Part shown: positions 25,001-31,000 of the stretch, one piece after another | Layout of the letters: each line of letters begins with the position of its first letter | Position numbering within the stretch: the first letter of the stretch is position 1 | Assembly (NCBI GenBank): GCA_039583875.1 | Contig: CM077163.1 | Location: 229,888,646-229,952,645, forward strand | Direction: 5' to 3' | Source: Platanthera guangdongensis | Lineage: Eukaryota > Streptophyta > Magnoliopsida > Asparagales > Orchidaceae | DNA: 64,000 nucleotides | Made by a program: the position numbers and the translations under genes | Notes under the pieces: model-generated | What the model was told of the DNA's origin: nothing | Databases searched by the model: none | The model's input: the letters and a program-made list of their open reading frames with translations, nothing else

Positions 25001-28000
25001 ACCACTTGGCTAATCTTATTGAGTGCTCCACCCTTCAAAGATCCTGCAAAGAGGGTGTTCAGTCACCAACTTGATCGAATGCGCTTGAAAATACGGTCTT
25101 AGCTTTCTAGCTGAAACAACCAAGGAGAAAGCCAACTTCTCCAGGATCAGGTAACAGAGCTCCGCCTTCTTTAGGATGTCGCTGACATAATAAATGGGCA
25201 GCTGCTTCTTACCCTCCTCCCGGACTAGGACAGAACTTATGGCCTCCACTCCCACTCCAAGGTACAAAGTCAGGTCCTCCCCCTCCATAGGTCCCTGGAG
25301 GAGTGGGGCCTGAGCGAGCTGACTCTTGAAGGCTTGGAATGCCTCCTCGCATTCTTTTGACCATTCAAACTTTTGACTCCCTCGCAGCACTCTGAAGAAG
25401 GATGAGCACTTCTCCCCTGCCCGGGAGAGAAACCTGTTCAACCCGGCTAGCTTCCCTGTCAAGCGCTGAACTTCCTTGGCGCTTCACGGTGATTCCAACT
25501 CCATTATAACCTTTACCTTGTCAGGGTTGGGCTCCACCACTGCTGGGGTAAGGAGATGACCCAGGAACTTTCCTATACTCGCCCCAAAGACACACTTCAG
25601 GAGATTCAACCGCATTTTGAACTTCCGCAGGGTGGTGAACGTTTCCTCCAAGTCATGTAGATGGGTGTCTGCATCCTTGTTTTTTACCATAAGATCATTT
25701 ACAGACACCTTCAGGTTTCTCCCTCTCTGCTCTCTGAAAACCCGGTCCATCATTCGTTGGTATGTTGCTCATACATTTTTCAACCCAAATGACATCATCT
25801 TGTAGCTGAAACATCCTTCTCTCGTAATGAAGGAGACTTCCTTGACATCGGGTGGGTGCATCTGCACTTGGTGATAACATGAAAAGCATCCAAAAAACTC
25901 ATCACAGAAAAACCGACGGTTCAGTTAACCAGCGCGTCGATTCGAGACAAAAGATAACAATCTTTGAGGCATGATTTATTCAAAAGAGAGAAGTCTACAC
26001 ACATCCTCCACTTCCCATCACTTTTCTTAACCATTACCACATTGGAGATCCAGCCTGAATACGGAATCTCTGATACAAAACCTGCCTTGAGAAGTTTCTC
26101 CACCTCCTCCCGGATGGGCTCCTCCAACTTGGCGGCAACGGTTCTCTACTGGCGGATGGGGCGTGCTTTCGGGTCGAGGTTCAGGCGGTGACATGCCACA
26201 TCTGCGTCGATGCCTGGCTTGCCCGGCACACTCCACGCGAAGACATTGAAGCTCCTCTGGATGCACCCCCGTATCTTCTCCTGATCTCTGGGACTCAGGC
26301 CGCCGCTGACTCGTACCTTCTCTGTCTCCCCTGCCCTGGTGAAGACCTCCATTTCTACCACCTCCTCCGCTGCCTCCAGCCTAGACTGCTCCCACTCACC
26401 TCCCAGTCTCTCCATTCTTACAAGCACCTCTTCCCCCTCCGCTTCTTCCACCTCCATCACCACGACCGGACTCCCCTGCAACTCTACTCCTCTGCCCTCC
26501 TGGGCGCAAACCTCTCCTTCATCTTCTTACTCCATCTCCACCACTACTTTCGGCATCGTTGACTTCTTGGCCACTTCCTCCTCAAACACTTCTGTATCGC
26601 CTCCTGTCCCCTCTAGCACTGCCAACCCCCTACCCATCTCTCCAGCCTCCGCCATCCAAGATATGGTGTTGACGGCAGTCACGTAACACTGTCTTGCCAC
26701 CTTAGGGTCTCCTCTGATCTGGACTTGGACTTCTCCGCTGTTGAATTTGAGACATTGATGAAATGATGATGGGACGCAGCGAAAAGCGCTAATGAGGGAA
26801 CGCCCGAAGATTGCGTTGTAGCTGCTCAAAGCATCAACTATGACGAACTAGCAATTCCTCGACACCCCTCCCAGCGTCACATGAAGACCAACTCCTCCCT
26901 CGACTTCCTTCCTTTCACTGGAAAATCCAAACAACGGCCCATCCGAGGCCAACACCCTCCTCGCTTCCACCTTCATTGCCTCAAAGGTCTTTTTGAAGAT
27001 CACGTTCACAGAGCTCCAATTGTCAACCAGGATCCGGGAGACCGTATAGTTCTCGATTGTCGTCTGGATCACCAAAGTATCGCAAAACGGGTACTCGTAG
27101 TCTGATATGTCCTTTGATGAGAAGGTTATCTTCTCCTCTGGGGGGGGGGGGGGGGGGGGGCAGTTTCGGAGGTTGAGGCGGCGCTACTTCTGAACATGGT
27201 CTGGAAGATCCCCTTGCGGGTGTCTTTGATTCCCACTCCCCCATGAATCACCCCAATCCCCCTGCAGGTGCCCGCGTCAGCCCGATCCTCGCACTTATTC
27301 TCCTCCCTTTCAGGTAGAACCTCCTCTATCCGCACTGGCGGTTGCTGTTGAACCTGACCTGTCTCCCCTTATCTCCAAAAACTCCAGACAGGTGGTTGTC
27401 GCGTGACCTTCCTCCTGATGGAAATCACAATAGTGCAGCACCACCCTGCCCTCTCTATTCTTCTCGGTCCATTTTCTCCTCTCCTTCCTCTTTCCCGGGC
27501 GATTTCCATCGCTTGCTGATGTTGGGGGGGGGGGGGGGGGGGCTCCTCTGACCTTCCTCCACTCTGGTGGGTTGAACCCCCTGACCTCCGCAGTAATTTT
27601 CTCCGCCCTGGAATCCTCCCCCTGCCCCCGGGCAGGCCCCTCTTGCGGTCTCCAGGCCAACCGGTTGTTCGGCTCCTGATACCCCCAACCCTGTTGCTGT
27701 CCCTGGTTCCCCTGACTTTTGGGCTCTTCCCTCCTCCTAGCCTCTTGCTGCCTGCTTTCTCCCTGCTCCTTCATCTCTTCCTCCGTCAACTTGATCAACT
27801 TCTTCGCGAACGTCGGGTTCTCCGCTTCTCCCTTTATCTCTTTTGTCGCCCTCTCCATCAACTCTTCAAAGGACATGGGTGACACCCTCTTCAGCTCCAT
27901 ACTAAAAAATCCTTGCCTTAAAACCGAAGTGAAGGCAAGCATAAGGGTATATCCTGGAACCTCCTGGACCAAAAGGATTTCTTCTTGAAACCGATCAAAG

Positions 28001-31000
28001 TAACTCCCCAACGTCTCCTCCGGTTTTTGCTTGATCACGAACAAATACTCTTCTCCCTTCTTCCTCTTTTTTGACGTCGAGAAACTTAAGAGGAACCCAC
28101 ATTGCAAGTCCTCAAAGCAGTAAATTGAGCTTGCTGGAAGCTGGTGGAACCAGTCTCTGACTTTCTCCTTTAAGGTGATGGCGAAAAGTAGGTACTTAAA
28201 GGCGTCTGACATCTGCCAGATGGAGACGGCATCTTCGAACCACTAGATATGCTGTACTGGATCATCTCTGCCCGTGTAGTAGGACATCTTCGGCTCTCTA
28301 AACCCCTCTGGAACCAGGGCTGAGACAATCAACTCACTGAAAGGGCTTCCCCTCCCACCAGGCGAGCCGAACCATCTCGCGCCCTGGGCTCGCTGACCCT
28401 GTCTGCACTCACCTGTCCTAGGAATAGTTCCCGCCCGGTGAGATCCCACTCGCCGCTTTCGACCGACACCTCCTTCCTGGGTCGCTGACAAGGGGCGTTC
28501 TCACCCAGAGACGGGGCCGCGACCACCGGGACAGAGGGTGTTGCGCACTCGCTCCTTGCGGCGAATGCCAGGTGAATGGTTTGTAGGACCTCCCTCTTGA
28601 ATTCTTCTAGCATCCCGACTGTGACACCACTCGTCGGAGGTGGCAAGTTGCCCGAGAAAGCTCCTTCTCTCTCTCCTCCAGCCATGAAGCTTAGCCCAAA
28701 ATTTTCTTGTGCAGGCTATGGTCCACGCTCACCGCACCAAAAATACTGAAGCCAAAACTTGGTCTCAACGAGAGTTCAGACCCAAGGGGGTAGCTTGTAC
28801 TTACTTCTCACGAACTAGTACTCCTGATCAGACGCTTAGAATTTGAGAACTGACCCTGGGCTGCTACATGGAGGTCCCAACACAACCGAAAGATCTTGAT
28901 AGCGCTTCCACTCCCAAACCAAAAGCTGAGTTGAACACCTTGGAGGGCTCTCGCAGCCAACTGAAACAACCTGAGGAGGATGAAGCCAAAAGAACCGGAT
29001 CCACTCCAAAAGTGCCAATAGGGTCTATTTATAGAATTCCAAGCATAGTCTGCAAACAGCTTAACTCCGTTGTTCTGATCTTATAAACGCAGCTCAAAAC
29101 GGTATGTCAAAAACAAAACTCCAGTGTTTGGAAGGGCGAGCGGTCCATGAAATACCACTTGCCTGGGGCGGCGAGTGCTCAATGGGACTAGCACTCGCCG
29201 CCAACCCGCGGCCTAGGGCGAGTGCGGGTTTGATTACCCCACTCGCCAACCCTTTGTTATGGGCCCAGGGCGAGTGCGACCCTATATGCTCCACTCGCCC
29301 CCTACGCTCTTGTCCACTTGACCTAAGCGAATCGAGGCCTACTCGCCCACTCACCTGTCCGACTCGTCTGAGTCAAAGGCTGCACACTATTCAGTTGGGT
29401 CTTCCCCTGACGAGCCCACTCGCCGAGCAGGGGTTGAACAAAATTAATAAAAATGATATCTCAGCTTGCAAAACAAGTGAATTCGAAGTCTTTGATCAAA
29501 AAAAAAAATTTAAACAAAATGAAAAAAAAATTGATGATGAATAAAATAAGTTGACAAAGATACTCCATCAATCACTACTCACCCTCCTGATAAGTCTTAC
29601 GCTTCGTTTGATTGAGCAGTGGCGGGATAAGCCGGCGGGTCCAAACGGAAGGATCGAACTAAAGAGGGGGAGGCGGGGTTGGAAAAGCTCGGATTTGGCG
29701 GCATTTTCTCTGTCTGGTGGGTACAAACGGAGCAAACGCCGCCAGCACCCGTTTGTTTACCCACCGTCCGGCGCCGTTTGCTCCAAACGGAGGAGGCGAA
29801 ACACCAAACCAAACGAAACATTAATGAGCATTGTGAGGTTGAGCACTTTGAAAAAATTTATAAAGTATCTAGTACAAACAATATTTGGTCATTTATTAAA
29901 AAAACTTTGTGTTATGAATTCATGTTTGGTATTACAGTTCTTTATGACTATTCAATGTTATGTTTGTACATTCATATTGTCGTGTGATATAAATTTATAC
30001 ACTTGTATTCTTTATTCAAACACTACATGTACACATCATTGTCCTATATAAAAATTCTTCTCATGAAAATTGGATCCGACACTTTCTCTATTCTATTCAT
30101 TTAAACTTGAGTATTTGTGTTACATATCACAACATGATCTTTACAATGTTTATGTTAATTTGCTTTTCCAAATATAAAACATTGTATTAAGTAATTTTAC
30201 AAATTGTTCTATCTCATACTTGCATTCCTTCTCCATCACAACTTATTTCCGATGTACTTTATCTTGCAAACATTTTGCTCACAACAAAACAATGTTTTGT
30301 TGTTTCTTATAGTTGTTACCCTTATCCCTCATTCTTTTGATAATATCAAAAGGGAAGAATTCAATCAAAATAAGAAATCAATATACAAGAGTACCAGATT
30401 TAGGGAGAATACAAAGTCAAAATTCAATTATATAAGGGGTCAACAATATAGGGGGAGCCTTCAAAATTCAGTTATGTAAGGGGTACATCCATATAAGGCG
30501 AGCCTTTGCACTATAAAATCAAAATTCAGTTGATTCCTTTTTCCAAGGATTTGTTATTATCAAAATGAGGAGATTGTTGGAGCATGCGTTTCGCATTCTC
30601 TGGTTTGAGAATAACAAATCTCGAATGTATTTGATTATAGTTTGTTCATGCTGTGCAGATATCACAAGTAAATTCTCCTATGGATCAGTTTCAGGGACAA
30701 TTTTGGCCAAGTACAAAATTTCAGTACCGCCTGCGATAGTGAGCTACCGCCCGCGGTAGCATTGATGACATCAGCCATGATCCCACACAGTTCAACCAAG
30801 GCGCGCACAATTTTGACATACCGCCAAGCGGTAGCCCCACAACCATGCACGTCCACCATCCTCTCGGCGCGATCAACATGGCGTGGCACACGCGGCAGCA
30901 CGAGATAATATCGCCCGCAGTATCAAGATAACGCAGGCGATTAGCGACCTTTCATATAAATTGTTGGACTTAGACGAATTTCGGGTACACACCTCCAAGA

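Larger units (their letters stand above)
24892..29100 (-). mobile_element. Ty3/gypsy relic, integrase and 3' LTR missing
   Basis: On the minus strand: 5' LTR segment with a TATA box, gag, protease, RT, and RNase H, then an abrupt end near 24892 before integrase. The Gag zinc finger form ([15 protein letters not shown]) is the type seen in plant Tat/Athila-like gypsy elements. Frameshifts, stops and lost catalytic residues show it is old. Two poly-G runs (27140-27160 and 27524-27541) lie in proline-rich linkers. Confidence 0.85.

Noticed and set aside
26188..26686. Overlapping Ser/Thr/Pro-rich plus-strand open frames
   Set aside because: They are antisense to the gypsy protease-RT linker region on the minus strand.
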